Assembly: GCF_024171955.1 (NCBI RefSeq)
Contig: NZ_JAMTCS010000012.1
Span: forward strand, 124,001-188,000
Origin: Promicromonospora thailandica
GTDB lineage: Bacteria > Actinomycetota > Actinomycetes > Actinomycetales > Cellulomonadaceae
Direction: 5' to 3'
Length of the DNA stretch: 64,000 nt
Shown: in pieces, positions 7,935 through 17,317 of the stretch
How positions within the stretch are numbered: position 1 is the first letter of the stretch
Layout of the letters: the number at the start of each line of letters is the position of its first letter
Program-made: the position numbers and the translations under genes
Notes under the pieces: generated by a model
Databases searched by the model: none
What the model was told of the DNA's origin: nothing
What the model saw: the letters and a program-made list of their open reading frames with translations, nothing else

Positions 7935-8873
7935 ATGGCCACGCTGGGTGACGTCGGCAAGGCGCTCGGGATCGCCGGGGGCCTTGCCGTCGCCGGACTG
8001 GCCTACGCGCACCTGGAGACCAAGCTCTTCCGGGTGCGCCGGGTCACCGTGCCGCTGCTGCCCGCGGGGGAGCGACCGATCCGCGTGCTCCAGGTCTCCG
8101 ACCTGCACCTCACGCCCAGCCAGCGCACCAAGCAGGCGTGGGTGCGGTCCCTGGCCGACCTCGAGCCCGACCTCGTGATCAACACGGGCGACAACTTCGG
8201 GCACGTCCAGGCCCTGGACCCGCTGCTCGACGTGCTGGGCCGGCTGATGGACGTCCCGGGCGCCTTCGTCATGGGGTCGAACGACTACTACGCGCCGTCG
8301 TTCAAGAACCCCGCGCGGTACCTGCTCAAGGACGCCCGCGTGGACCGCGACGACAAGGTGGCGCTGCCGTCGGAGTCGCTCGCCAAGTCGTTCACGGCCG
8401 CCGGCTGGGTCGATCTCGACAACAGCCGCGGCCTGGTCGAACTGCGCGACGGGCGCACCGTGGGTCTCGTGGGGATGGACGATCCGCACCTGGACCGCGA
8501 CGTCATGCCGGAGCCGGGCCGCGTGCCGGGCGAGGAGGACGCGGTGCTGCGCCTCGGCGTCGTGCACGCGCCCTACCGGCGCGTGCTGAACCAGCTCAAG
8601 GACGACGGTGTGGACGCCATCATCGCGGGCCACACGCACGGCGGGCAGCTCTGCCTGCCGTGGTACGGCGCGCTGGTGACCAACTGCGACCTGGACCGGG
8701 GCCGGGCCTCCGGCCTGCACGGCTGGCCCGGGCCACGCCCGGACCGCGAGGGCGGGGAGGACTCGACGTGGCTGCACGTCTCGGCGGGGGCCGGTACGTC
8801 GCCGTACGCGCAGGTGCGCTTCGCGTGCCGCCCGGAGGCGACGCTGATGACGCTGACGGCGCGGGTGCGCTGA
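7935..8873 (+). CDS. Membrane-anchored metallophosphoesterase
   Basis: A 312-residue calcineurin-like phosphoesterase with an N-terminal hydrophobic segment (ALGIAGGLAVAGLAYA). Metal-binding motifs in order are VSDLHLT (D-x-H), NTGDNFG (GD-x-x), GSNDYYAP (position of the usual GNH[DE]), VVHAP and AGHTHGGQ (GHxH). The third motif reads SND, so Asp follows the conserved Asn where His is usual; this is common in YkuE/YaeI-like actinobacterial proteins. It lies directly downstream of the PBP, as in many actinobacteria, which suggests a cell-envelope role. The natural substrate is unknown. Confidence 0.9.
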   Translation: MATLGDVGKALGIAGGLAVAGLAYAHLETKLFRVRRVTVPLLPAGERPIRVLQVSDLHLTPSQRTKQAWVRSLADLEPDLVINTGDNFGHVQALDPLLDVLGRLMDVPGAFVMGSNDYYAPSFKNPARYLLKDARVDRDDKVALPSESLAKSFTAAGWVDLDNSRGLVELRDGRTVGLVGMDDPHLDRDVMPEPGRVPGEEDAVLRLGVVHAPYRRVLNQLKDDGVDAIIAGHTHGGQLCLPWYGALVTNCDLDRGRASGLHGWPGPRPDREGGEDSTWLHVSAGAGTSPYAQVRFACRPEATLMTLTARVR

Positions 8874-8877
8874 CAGC

Positions 8878-9384
8878 GTGACGGGTACGCGGATCCGGAC
8901 CCGTCTGTCAGGCCGGGTGCTGGCGACTACCGCGGTGGCGGGCGGCGCGGCCCTGACGGTCATGACGCCCTTCTCGGTGGCGGTGCTGCTCGGACTGACA
9001 ACACCCCGGTGCGGACCGGTGCTGTTCGACGCCTGCGGGGCGCCGTCGCCCTGGTGGGTCAGCGCCGTCTACTTCCTTGCCGCCGCACTCCTGCTGGCGG
9101 TGCCCCCGGTCGCGGCCCTGGCGGTGTGGCGGAGCTCCTGGTCGCGGGCCGGCCTGGCCCTGGGCCTGCTCGTCCTCGGGCTGGTCGTGCTCGCCGCGCC
9201 CTCCTGGTCGTCCGCGCGACACAACGACGTCGTATCGGTGTTCACGGTGCGCTCGTCGAGGGATACTTTTGGCCCCATGCCATCTGCGCACCCGAACGAT
9301 CTGGGAACCGATGCCTGTGCTGCAGCACCCAACGGCATGTTCGAGCGTGGCCCCCAGGCCTGCGATCGGCTTCAGCTTCCATGA
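8878..9384 (+). CDS. Membrane protein with CGP...SPWWVSA motif (copy 1)
   Basis: A 168-residue protein starting with GTG 4 bp after the phosphoesterase stop. It has a first membrane helix at about 18-40, an extracytoplasmic loop RCGPVLFDACGAPSPWWVSA with two Cys, two further helices and a polar C-terminal tail with two more Cys. I recognise no named family. The next gene is a shorter paralogue with the same loop motif. Its stop overlaps the next ATG (ATGA), so the pair is co-translated. The paired loop Cys suggest a disulfide-bonded exposed loop. Confidence 0.65.
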   Translation: MTGTRIRTRLSGRVLATTAVAGGAALTVMTPFSVAVLLGLTTPRCGPVLFDACGAPSPWWVSAVYFLAAALLLAVPPVAALAVWRSSWSRAGLALGLLVLGLVVLAAPSWSSARHNDVVSVFTVRSSRDTFGPMPSAHPNDLGTDACAAAPNGMFERGPQACDRLQLP

Positions 9385-9725
9385 CGGATGAGGATATGAA
9401 TCCGGTGCGGGCGGGTCGGGACCGGCGCCTTCCGTTGACGATCGCAATCGTCGTCGGCGCGATCGTCATAGTGGCGGTGCCGTTCGTGTTCACCCTAGCG
9501 GTAGCGTTTGCTTCGGCGAGTGATTGCGGTCCGATGTTCTTCGGAACCTGTTCCTCTGCCTCGCCCTGGTGGGTCAGCGCCAAGTTCTTTCTCTCGGCGC
9601 TCATCCTGGCCAGCGTCCCGGTGGCGGCGGGACATGCTGGGTGGAAGTGGTCCTCGTCATGGGGCTACGGATCCGTGGGACTGTTTGTTCTAGGGATCCT
9701 CGTCTTTTTTGCTCCGACCCCGTAG
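9381..9725 (+). CDS. Membrane protein with CGP...SPWWVSA motif (copy 2)
   Basis: A 114-residue protein whose ATG overlaps the previous stop. Its layout (helix, loop SDCGPMFFGTCSSASPWWVS, then two helices) repeats the upstream protein, so the two arose by tandem duplication. The tail of copy 1 is absent. Codon choice is slightly less GC-rich than in neighbours (for example GTA, TCG and TTT codons in the helices). Function is unknown. A strong hairpin terminator follows. Confidence 0.65.
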   Translation: MTDEDMNPVRAGRDRRLPLTIAIVVGAIVIVAVPFVFTLAVAFASASDCGPMFFGTCSSASPWWVSAKFFLSALILASVPVAAGHAGWKWSSSWGYGSVGLFVLGILVFFAPTP

Positions 9726-9760
9726 CCGGGTGCGGGTTGATCGCCACGTCGGTCACGTCA

Positions 9761-9790
9761 GATGGCCTGGGCCTCTCGGCCCAGGCCATC
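9761..9790. terminator. Bidirectional hairpin terminator
   Basis: GATGGCCTGGGC (9761-9772) and GCCCAGGCCATC (9779-9790) form a perfect 12-bp stem with a 6-nt loop. It sits between the convergent membrane-protein and Crp-family genes and can serve both. Confidence 0.8.
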
Positions 9791-9802
9791 CAGGGTCACT
9801 GC

Positions 9803-10516
9803 TCAGCGCGCGCGGCGCTCCAGCCGGTCAAGATCCAGCAGCACCACCGCGCGCCCCTCGCGTCGCACCCAGCCGCGGGTCGCGAAGTCGGCCAGCGCCT
9901 TGTTCACGGTCTCGCGCGAGGCACCGACGAGCTGTGCCAGCTCCTCCTGCGTGAGGTCGTGCGCCACGCGGATGCCGTCGTCGTTGGGCTCGCCGAAGCG
10001 GGTCGACAGGTCCAGCAGCGCCTTGGCCACGCGGCCCGGGACGTCGGAGAACACGAGGTCCGCGAGCGTCTCGTTGGTGCGGCGCAGGCGGCGCGCGAGC
10101 GCACCCAGCAGCTGCGTGGCGACACCCGGGTGGTCCGCGATCCAGCGCACGAGGGACTCGTGGCGCAGCTCGTAGACCACCGAGTCGGACACCGAGGAGG
10201 CCGACGCCGTGCGGGGACCCGGGTCGAACAGGGAGAGCTCGCCGAACATCTCGCCCGGGCCGAGGATCGAGAGCAGGTTCTCGCGGCCGTCGCTCGACCG
10301 CCGTCCCAGCTTGATCTTGCCCTGAGCGATGACGTAGAGCCGGTCGCCCGGCTCGCCCTCGCGGAACAGCACGTCACCCCGCACCAGCTCCACGGGCACC
10401 ATGGACTCGAAGAGCGCGCGGGTCTCCTCGCCTTCCATGTCCGCGAAGAGGGGGGCAGAGAGTACGACTTCGTCGTCCACCAGGGGTGTCCTCACGTGTC
10501 GGGGACTTTCGTCCAT
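9803..10516 (-). CDS. crp: Crp/Fnr-family transcription regulator
   Basis: A 237-residue cyclic-nucleotide-type regulator. The N-terminal effector domain carries GELSLFDPGPRTASAS, the phosphate-binding-cassette region of cAMP receptor proteins. The C-terminal winged helix carries LTQEELAQLVGASRETVNKA as recognition helix. It matches the actinobacterial Crp/GlxR global regulators (M. tuberculosis Rv3676 type). The ATG at 10516 is preferred to an in-frame GTG at 10552 because GAGAGGTGG lies just upstream. In many actinobacteria this gene neighbours nth; here the prp operon lies between them. Confidence 0.92.
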   Translation of the reverse strand: MDESPRHVRTPLVDDEVVLSAPLFADMEGEETRALFESMVPVELVRGDVLFREGEPGDRLYVIAQGKIKLGRRSSDGRENLLSILGPGEMFGELSLFDPGPRTASASSVSDSVVYELRHESLVRWIADHPGVATQLLGALARRLRRTNETLADLVFSDVPGRVAKALLDLSTRFGEPNDDGIRVAHDLTQEELAQLVGASRETVNKALADFATRGWVRREGRAVVLLDLDRLERRAR

Positions 10517-10721
10517 CAGTCTTTTCCACCTCTCAGTCTGCCTCAATGTCACGAGATTGCCGGGTCATCGGTGTCTCTCGTGGCGTCCGCGTGGCGTGCA
10601 GCCCGACGCGTTCGTCCGCCTCGTGCGGGATGTCGGCTTTGCCGAGTGCGAAGTAGGACGCCCGTCCATAAATCCTAGGGGTGCGACCTGGGAGTTCGGA
10701 ACGGGCGTCCGCCTACCTCGG

Positions 10722-11843
10722 TCAGGGGACCTCGCGCTGCTCCGGTCCGACGTACTCGCAGACGGGCCGGATCAGCGAGTTGGCGGCCCGCTGCTCCATC
10801 ACGTGCGCCGTCCACCCGGTGACGCGGGAGGCCACGAACAGCGGCGTGAAGATGTTCGTGTCGAAACCGATCAGGTGGTACGCCGGCCCGGCCGGGTAGT
10901 CCAGGTTGGGCTTGATGTTCTTGCGGCTCGCCATGGCGTTCTCGAGGGTCTCGTACAGGTCGAGCACCTCGGTCTTGCCGTAGTGCTCCGCGAGGTCGCC
11001 GAGCACCGCGCGCATGGTCGGCACGCGCGAGTCGCCGTTCTTGTAGACCCGGTGGCCGAAGCCCATGATCTTCTTCTTGCTCGCCAGGGCGTCGTCGAGC
11101 CACGCCTCGGCCTTGTCCGCCGAGCCGATCTCCTCGAACGTGGCCTGCACGGCCTCGTTCGCGCCGCCGTGCAGCGGGCCCTTGAGGGCGCCGATGGCGC
11201 CCGTGACGGCCGAGTGCAGGTCGGCGAGCGTCGAGGTGATGACGCGCGCGGTGAACGTGGACGCGTTGAACGAGTGCTCGGCGTACAGCACCATCGAGGC
11301 CTCGAAGGCCTGCACGACGGCCGGCTCCGCCTCCTCGCCGAACGTCATCCACAGGAAGTTGGCCGAGTAGCCCAGGTCCTCGCGCGGGGGCACGAGCTCC
11401 TGGCCGCGCCGGCGGCGCTGGTCCAGCGCGACGACGGCCGGCAGGACCGCCCACAGGCGCAGCGCCTTGGCGAGCTCCGCCTCGGGCGAGGAGTCCTCGG
11501 CCTGCGGGTCGTGCGCACCCAGGATCGACACCGCGGTGCGGCACACGTCCATGGGGTGGCAGTCGGTGGGCAGCTCCAGGATCGCGTCCCGGATGTTGTC
11601 CGGCAGCTCGCGGTGCACGCGTTCGGCGGCGGTCTGCTCGGCGAGCTGCGCGGGCGTGGGGAGCTCGCCGTGCCACAGCAGGTAGGCGACCTCCTCGAAG
11701 GACTTCCGGGCGGCCAGCTCCTGCACCGGGTAGCCCCGGTACAGCAGCGAGTTGGTCTGCGGGTTGACCTTCGAGATCGCCGACGTGTCGGCGACCACAC
11801 CGGCCAGACCCTTCCGGATCTCGGTGGTCTCGGTCATGCGCAC
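10722..11843 (-). CDS. prpC: 2-methylcitrate synthase / citrate synthase
   Basis: A 373-residue citrate-synthase-fold enzyme that condenses propionyl-CoA (and acetyl-CoA) with oxaloacetate. Visible are SLLYRGYPVQELA, the catalytic-His motif GPLHGGANEAV, GFGHRVYKNGDSR, and the C-terminal Asp region IGFDTNIFTPLF. This length and the GHRVYKNGD motif are those of the short PrpC-like enzymes. It is the last gene of prpD-prpB-prpC on the minus strand, 20 bp after prpB, fixing its role in the methylcitrate cycle. ATG codons at 11843 and 11837 are both possible starts. Confidence 0.93.
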   Translation of the reverse strand: MRMTETTEIRKGLAGVVADTSAISKVNPQTNSLLYRGYPVQELAARKSFEEVAYLLWHGELPTPAQLAEQTAAERVHRELPDNIRDAILELPTDCHPMDVCRTAVSILGAHDPQAEDSSPEAELAKALRLWAVLPAVVALDQRRRRGQELVPPREDLGYSANFLWMTFGEEAEPAVVQAFEASMVLYAEHSFNASTFTARVITSTLADLHSAVTGAIGALKGPLHGGANEAVQATFEEIGSADKAEAWLDDALASKKKIMGFGHRVYKNGDSRVPTMRAVLGDLAEHYGKTEVLDLYETLENAMASRKNIKPNLDYPAGPAYHLIGFDTNIFTPLFVASRVTGWTAHVMEQRAANSLIRPVCEYVGPEQREVP

Positions 11844-11863
11844 TCCTTCGTGTCGAGACTCAG

Positions 11864-12769
11864 TCAGGGCTTGTAGGTGAAGACGTTGGAGTCGAAGTGG
11901 TTGTAGGCCGCGTAGTCGTTCAGCTCGTAGAGCCGGGCGCGGGTCTGCATCTCGGGCACCAGGTCGGCCTGCGTGCCCGCCGCGGCGATGTGGTCGAGCG
12001 CGCGCTCGGCGGCGCCCATCGCGATGCGCAGCAGGGTGACGGGGTAGATGACGAGGCTGACGCCGGCGGTGTGCAGCTGCTCGGCCGTGAAGAGCTCGGA
12101 CTTGCCGAACTCCGTCATGTTGGCCAGCACCGGAACGTCGAGCGCCGAGGCCACGGCCTCGAACTCCGACAGGTCCGCCATGGCCTCGGGGAAGATGGCG
12201 TCCGCCCCGGCGTCGACGAGCGCCTTGGCGCGGTCGATCGCGAGCCGGAGACCACGCTCGCCGGGTTCGGTGCCCCGCACGTCGGTGCGGGCCATGACCA
12301 GGAAGTCGGGGTCGCGGCGCCCGTCGACGGCGGCCCGGACGCGGCGCGCGGCGTCGTCCAGCCCGACGACCTCCTTGCCGTCGAGGTGGCCGCAGCGCTT
12401 GGGGTTGACCTGGTCCTCGATGTGGATGCCGGCCACGCCGGCGTCCTCCATGGTCTGGACGGTGCGGGCCACGTTCATCGGCTCGCCGAACCCGGTGTCG
12501 GCGTCGGCCAGGACGGGCAGGTCGGTGACCCGGGCGATCTGCGCGGACCGGCCGGCCACCTCGGTGAGGGTGGTGAGACCGATGTCGGGCAGGCCCAGGT
12601 CGGCGGACAGCACCGCGCCGGAGACGTAGACGCCGTCGAACCCCTTGTCCTGGATGAGCGTCGCGCTCAGCGGGTTGAACGCGCCCGGCAGGCGCAGCAG
12701 GTCCGGTCCGGCGAGGGCCTCGCGGAACGCCCGGCGCTTGGCGGCGGGAGTGAGCCGGGAGTAGAGCAT
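11864..12769 (-). CDS. prpB: 2-methylisocitrate lyase
   Basis: A 301-residue isocitrate-lyase superfamily enzyme that cleaves 2-methylisocitrate to pyruvate and succinate. Motifs are LPGAFNPLSATLIQDKGFDG, the metal-binding DADTGFGEPMNVART, HIEDQVNPKRCGHLDGK with the active-site Cys of KRCGH, and MARTDVRG. Its ATG overlaps the prpD stop (TGATG), so expression is coupled. It is the middle gene of the prpDBC operon. Confidence 0.95.
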   Translation of the reverse strand: MLYSRLTPAAKRRAFREALAGPDLLRLPGAFNPLSATLIQDKGFDGVYVSGAVLSADLGLPDIGLTTLTEVAGRSAQIARVTDLPVLADADTGFGEPMNVARTVQTMEDAGVAGIHIEDQVNPKRCGHLDGKEVVGLDDAARRVRAAVDGRRDPDFLVMARTDVRGTEPGERGLRLAIDRAKALVDAGADAIFPEAMADLSEFEAVASALDVPVLANMTEFGKSELFTAEQLHTAGVSLVIYPVTLLRIAMGAAERALDHIAAAGTQADLVPEMQTRARLYELNDYAAYNHFDSNVFTYKP

Positions 12770-14319
12770 CAGCGGGCCCCCGCCTCGACGGGCGCGCCCA
12801 GCTCGAACAGGCCGGTGGGTGCCTGGACGGACTCCACGACCCCCGGCGCCGCGACGATCGTGAGCTCGCGGACCTCGGCGGGCGTGAGCTCGGGCAGCCG
12901 CTCGGCCAGGCCGAGGAAGCGCTCGATCTCGTCCTCGGCGAGCACGCCCGCGGCGAGGGTGCGGAACTTCGCGACGTAGTTCGCGCGGGCGAACGGCCGG
13001 GCGCCGAGCGGGTGCGCGTCGGCGACGGCGATCTCGCGCGTCACGACCTCGCCCGAGGTGAGCGTGATCTCGACGCGGCCGCCGAACGCCTTCTCCGCCG
13101 GGTCCGTCGAGTGGTAGCGGCGCGTCCACTCCGCGTCCTCGGCGGTGGTGACCTTGCGCCACAGCTCGACCGTGTCGTGGCGCTGCGCGCGCTGGGGCGC
13201 GTAGGAGTCCACGTGGTGCCAGCCGCCGTCCTGCAGCGCGACCGTGAAGATGTACGGCACCGAGTGGTCGAGGGTCTCGCGCGACGCCGTCGGGTCGTAC
13301 TTCTGCGGGTCGTTCGCGCCCGAGCCGATGACGTAGTGCGTGTGGTGGCTGGTGTGCAGCACGATCGAGGCGACGTTCGCGGGATCCCGCAGCTCGGGGC
13401 GCTCGGTGCCGAGCGCCCGGGCCATGTCGATGATCGCCTGCGCCTGGTACTCCGCGGAGTGCTCCTTGGTGTAGGTGTCGAGGATGCCGGTGCGCGGCTC
13501 GCCGAGGCCGGGCAGCACCACGTCGTAGGCGGCGTCCGGCCCGTCCAGCAGCCACGCGACGACGCCGTCCTCGCCCTCGTAGATCGGCTCGGGGGAGGTC
13601 TGGCCGCGCATGGCGCGGTCCACGGCCTCGACGGCGAGCTTGCCCGCGAACGCGGGGGCGTGGGCCTTCCACGTCGAGATCTGGCCCTTGCGGCTCTGTC
13701 GCGTGGCGGTGGTGGTGTGCAGGGCCTGGCCGATCGCCTGGAACACGGTCTCGGTGTCGAGCCCGAGCAGCGTGCCGATGCCCGCAGCCGCGGACGGGCC
13801 GAGGTGCGCCACGTGGTCGATCTTGTGCTTGTGCAGGCTGATCGCGCGGACCAGGTCCACCTGGATCTCGTAGCCGGTCACGATGCCCCGGACCAGCTCG
13901 GCGCCGGCGCGGCCCGCGTGCTGCGCGACGGCCAGGATCGGCGGGATGTTGTCGCCCGGGTGGGAGTACTCGGCGGCGAGGAAGGTGTCGTGGAAGTCGA
14001 GCTCCCGGACGGCGACGCCGTTCGCCCAGGCGGCCCACTCGGGGCTGCTCGTGGCCTCGGGGGCCAGGCCGAACACGGTGGACCCCGGCGTGTAGGGGTG
14101 CGCCTGGGCCTGCGACCGGGCGGCGACGGCGGGACCGCGCGTGAGGCTGGCCGCGGCGACGGCGGCGTTGTCGATGACGCGGTTGATCACCATGTCGGTG
14201 ACCTCGGCCGTCGGCTCGACGGTGTCGGTGGCGAGCTCCGCGAGCTTCCACGCGAGCTGGTCGGTGCGCTCGAGCGGTTCCGCGGAGGGGTAGACGCGGA
14301 GGTGGTGCGTATACGGCAT
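12769..14319 (-). CDS. prpD: 2-methylcitrate dehydratase, MmgE/PrpD family
   Basis: A 516-residue MmgE/PrpD-fold dehydratase acting on 2-methylcitrate between PrpC and PrpB. Family hallmarks include [38 protein letters not shown] and the C-terminal substrate-binding domain. The ATG at 14319 is chosen over an upstream in-frame start (14340) because a GAGGAAG ribosome site precedes it. It is the first gene of the operon; the promoter should lie in the 130 bp separating it from the divergent nth. No regulator of the PrpR type is adjacent. Confidence 0.93.
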   Translation of the reverse strand: MPYTHHLRVYPSAEPLERTDQLAWKLAELATDTVEPTAEVTDMVINRVIDNAAVAAASLTRGPAVAARSQAQAHPYTPGSTVFGLAPEATSSPEWAAWANGVAVRELDFHDTFLAAEYSHPGDNIPPILAVAQHAGRAGAELVRGIVTGYEIQVDLVRAISLHKHKIDHVAHLGPSAAAGIGTLLGLDTETVFQAIGQALHTTTATRQSRKGQISTWKAHAPAFAGKLAVEAVDRAMRGQTSPEPIYEGEDGVVAWLLDGPDAAYDVVLPGLGEPRTGILDTYTKEHSAEYQAQAIIDMARALGTERPELRDPANVASIVLHTSHHTHYVIGSGANDPQKYDPTASRETLDHSVPYIFTVALQDGGWHHVDSYAPQRAQRHDTVELWRKVTTAEDAEWTRRYHSTDPAEKAFGGRVEITLTSGEVVTREIAVADAHPLGARPFARANYVAKFRTLAAGVLAEDEIERFLGLAERLPELTPAEVRELTIVAAPGVVESVQAPTGLFELGAPVEAGAR

Positions 14320-14450
14320 GGTGACTCTTCCTCGATTCACAGGGACCGTCGTGGGGTCCGGGGCGCCCTTGACCTTCTCATACTCCGCGTCCTAGGTACA
14401 CGTCACCGTCCGCCCCGGGCGGTGTCGGTGGCGGTCGCTAGTGTGGCGGG

Positions 14451-15236
14451 GTGACCACGACACCGAAGGCCCCCGAGAGCCGGCTGTCGCTCGTGCGCCG
14501 GGCGCGGCGCGTCAACCGTACGCTCGCCGAGACCTACCCGGACGCGCGCGCGGAGCTGGACTTCACCACGCCCCTGGAGCTGCTGGTCGCCACGGTGCTC
14601 AGCGCGCAGACCACCGACGTCCGCGTCAACCAGACCACGCCCGAGCTGTTCGCCAGCTACCCGGACGCGCGCGCGTACGCGGAGGCGAACCCGGAGGAGC
14701 TCGAGGAGATCCTGCGGCCGCTCGGCTTCTTCCGGGCCAAGGCGCGGGCGGTGATCGGCCTGGGCGCCGCGCTCGTCGAGCGGTTCGACGGCGAGGTGCC
14801 GGGCCGCCTGAAGGACCTGGTGACGCTGCCCGGGGTGGGGCGCAAGACGGCGAACGTGGTGCTCGGCAACGCGTTCGGCGTCCCCGGCATCACCGTGGAC
14901 ACGCACTTCGGGCGCGTCGCCCGGCGGCTCGCGTTCACCACCCAGGAGGACCCGGTCAAGGTCGAGGCCGAGGTGGGGGAGCTGTTCCCGAAGAAGGACT
15001 GGACCATGCTCAGCCACCACCTCGTGTGGCACGGGCGGCGCGTGTGCCTCGCGCGCACCCCGGCGTGCGGGGCGTGCAGCATCGCGCACCTGTGCCCGTC
15101 GTACGGCGCCGGCGAGACCGACCCCGACAAGGCGGCCAAGCTCGTGCGCCGGGCGCCGGACCGCCCGGCCTCGGCGGGTCTGCCGCTCGTGGTGGCACCC
15201 CGCCGCGCCCCGGGCGCTACCTCGGCACAGGGCTGA
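14451..15236 (+). CDS. nth: Endonuclease III (DNA glycosylase/AP lyase)
   Basis: A 261-residue HhH-GPD glycosylase for oxidised pyrimidines in base-excision repair. Visible are the helix-hairpin-helix [18 protein letters not shown] with the catalytic Lys (GRKTA), the catalytic-Asp motif [14 protein letters not shown], and a [4Fe-4S] cluster of spacing C-x6-C-x2-C-x5-C in [18 protein letters not shown]. It starts at GTG 14451, divergent from prpD. Its 3' end overlaps the convergent alpha/beta-hydrolase gene by 20 bp. Confidence 0.95.
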   Translation: MTTTPKAPESRLSLVRRARRVNRTLAETYPDARAELDFTTPLELLVATVLSAQTTDVRVNQTTPELFASYPDARAYAEANPEELEEILRPLGFFRAKARAVIGLGAALVERFDGEVPGRLKDLVTLPGVGRKTANVVLGNAFGVPGITVDTHFGRVARRLAFTTQEDPVKVEAEVGELFPKKDWTMLSHHLVWHGRRVCLARTPACGACSIAHLCPSYGAGETDPDKAAKLVRRAPDRPASAGLPLVVAPRRAPGATSAQG

Positions 15237-16176
15237 CGCGGGCCAGCCAGTCCAGCAGGATCGTGCTGACGCGGTCCGGCGCCTCCTCGGGCAGGAAGTG
15301 CCCGGCGTCCGGGATCAGCTCGTACCTCAGGTCCCGCGCGACGACGACGGCGTCGAGGTCGGCGCGATCTGCGCGGACGAAGCCGTCCCGTCCGCCCTGG
15401 AGCTGCAGCGCGGGCACGTCGATCGGACGGCGGAGGGCGGCCCCGAACCGGCGGCCGTCCATCCGCGGCGTGGACCGCACGGCCCACCGCAGCGCCTCCG
15501 CGGCCGAGTGTGCCGCGAACGGGATGCGCATGGCGCTGCGGTAGAGCTCCACCGCGTCGTCCGGGAACGGGGCCGCGGCGCCCAGGGCCAGGGTGCGCGC
15601 CACGAGGTCGCCCTGGGTCAGCGCGCGCTCGGGCAGCGTGGGCATCTGCAGGTAGGCCAGCTCGCGCAGCGCCGCCGGCGTGAACGCGGCCCGGCCGCCC
15701 AGCCGCACCCGCGCGGGGTGCGGGCTCGACAGGACGGCGACCGCCGACGTCGTGCCGGGATGCAGCGCCGCGACCGCCCAGGCCAGCGTGCCGCCCGTCC
15801 CGTGGCCCACGACCACCGCGCGCTCGCGCCCGAGCGAGCGCACCACGCCCGCGACGTCGGCGGCGCGGGCCGGCACCCCGTACCCCGACGGCGGCTTGTC
15901 CGACCCGCCCGCACCCCGCACGTCCATGGCGGCGACGCGGTACCCGGCGTCGGCCAGCGCGGGGATCTGTGCGCGCCACGCCCACCAGAACTGGGGGTAG
16001 CCGTGCAGCAGCACCACCAGGGGCGCCGAACGGTGCTCCGGGCCGGCGACCACCACGTGGAACCGGGAGCCGCCCGACGACACGAACTCGTGCTGCCACG
16101 GGCCGTCGACCAGGGCGCACGTGTAGTCGGTGGTGGCTGCCGTGCGTACGGCCGGTCGGGCCGAGAGTGCGGTCAC
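15217..16176 (-). CDS. Alpha/beta-hydrolase fold protein with Gly at the nucleophile position
   Basis: A 319-residue protein of the epoxide hydrolase/haloalkane dehalogenase branch: oxyanion motif [35 protein letters not shown], nucleophile elbow [13 protein letters not shown], late Asp/His region with DAGHFLPEE near the C-terminus. The elbow normally reads G-H-S-x-G or G-H-D-x-G; here codon 15801-15799 is GGG, so residue 126 is Gly. The protein may be non-catalytic or use another residue. The start is GTG at 16176. An EphE-like hydrolase (Rv3670) also lies near nth and crp in M. tuberculosis, so the neighbourhood is partly conserved. Confidence 0.85.
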   Translation of the reverse strand: MTALSARPAVRTAATTDYTCALVDGPWQHEFVSSGGSRFHVVVAGPEHRSAPLVVLLHGYPQFWWAWRAQIPALADAGYRVAAMDVRGAGGSDKPPSGYGVPARAADVAGVVRSLGRERAVVVGHGTGGTLAWAVAALHPGTTSAVAVLSSPHPARVRLGGRAAFTPAALRELAYLQMPTLPERALTQGDLVARTLALGAAAPFPDDAVELYRSAMRIPFAAHSAAEALRWAVRSTPRMDGRRFGAALRRPIDVPALQLQGGRDGFVRADRADLDAVVVARDLRYELIPDAGHFLPEEAPDRVSTILLDWLARVSPVPR

Positions 16177-16237
16177 GGGTAAGAACCTACGCGCTCGGTC
16201 CCGGGTCCGCGCGGTACCGGCCGTCCTCGAACCCGTC

Positions 16238-17062
16238 TCAGTGGCCGGTCTGCGCGACCCGCTGCCCCGTCGTCCCCGCACCGGGGTCGTCGGTGGGCTT
16301 CGCACCGGGCGCCGGCGTCTGCGCCCCGTTCGCGCCGGTCCCGCGCGCGTCGTCGGCCGCGGGCGCGAGGTCCTCGGCGGGGCGCTGCTCCTTGGGCGGG
16401 TCGAAGCGGTAGCCGACGTTGCGCACCGTGCCGATGAGCTGCTCGTGCTCCGGCCCGAGCTTGGCGCGCAGGCGCCGCACGTGGACGTCCACCGTGCGGG
16501 TACCGCCGTAGTAGTCGTAGCCCCAGACCTCCTGCAGCAGCTGGGCGCGGGTGAACACACGGCCCGGGTGCTGCACCAGGTACTTGAGGAGCTCGAACTC
16601 CTTGTAGGTCAGGTCGATCGGGCGGCCGCGGAGCCGGGCGGTGTACCCGCCGGCGTCGATCGCGAGCTCGCCCGCGGAGATCTCCTGCTGCGACTCCTCG
16701 GCCGGGCCGCGCGCCGAGCGCTCCACGACCAGGCGCAGGCGCGCCTCCACCTCGGCGGGCGACGCGGACTCCAGGAGCAGGTCGTCGGCACCCCACTCGT
16801 GGGTCACGACCGTCAGACCGCCCTCGGTGAGGATGAGCACGAGCGGCACCGTGAGGCCCGTGGCGTGCAGCAGGCGGCACGTCGTCCGCGCGGCGACGAG
16901 GTCACGGCGGGCGTCGAGCAGCACGACGTCCGCGTCGGGGGCGTCGACCAGCGCCGAGGGCTCCATGGGGAGCACCCGCACCCGGTGCGACAGCAGCCCC
17001 AGCGCGGGAAGCACCTCGGCCGACCCGCCGGTGACGGGTGTGAGGATCAACAGCTCTGCCAT
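16238..17062 (-). CDS. glnR: GlnR-type OmpR-family nitrogen regulator
   Basis: A 274-residue atypical response regulator. The receiver-like domain (1-115) includes [17 protein letters not shown] and [13 protein letters not shown] with the conserved D50. The winged-helix DNA-binding domain (about 140-235) includes [20 protein letters not shown] and [19 protein letters not shown], nearly the sequence I recall for Streptomyces GlnR. GlnR controls glutamine synthetase, ammonium transport and nitrate genes without a classical paired kinase. A low-complexity tail of about 40 residues is extra. The ATG at 17062 has a strong GAGAGGAGG site upstream. The gene is separate from other nitrogen genes in this window. 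Confidence 0.88.
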   Translation of the reverse strand: MAELLILTPVTGGSAEVLPALGLLSHRVRVLPMEPSALVDAPDADVVLLDARRDLVAARTTCRLLHATGLTVPLVLILTEGGLTVVTHEWGADDLLLESASPAEVEARLRLVVERSARGPAEESQQEISAGELAIDAGGYTARLRGRPIDLTYKEFELLKYLVQHPGRVFTRAQLLQEVWGYDYYGGTRTVDVHVRRLRAKLGPEHEQLIGTVRNVGYRFDPPKEQRPAEDLAPAADDARGTGANGAQTPAPGAKPTDDPGAGTTGQRVAQTGH

Positions 17063-17317
17063 CGACGCACCTCCTCTCGGAACCGGCGTCTTGCAACCGT
17101 CCCTGGCTCGGGTCCCGCGGGTGGCGAGACGTCCCGTCGCGTCCAACTGGCTGTGCGGAAGTCTGCCCTGTTGCTTGTTGCGTGCATGTTACACGTCCTT
17201 TTCCTGGTCACCACCATGCTGGTCAGCGCCCGTGACGGTCGCATGACGCTGCTGTTGCCCGGCGGTCAGGAAGCCCCGATTGAGGGAACCGGGACAGACT
17301 CTGGAAAACTCTGGGTC

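Noticed and set aside
10517-10552. GTG 10552 as the start of the Crp-family gene
   Set aside because: The extra residues contain the ribosome site for ATG 10516 and add nothing resembling the family.
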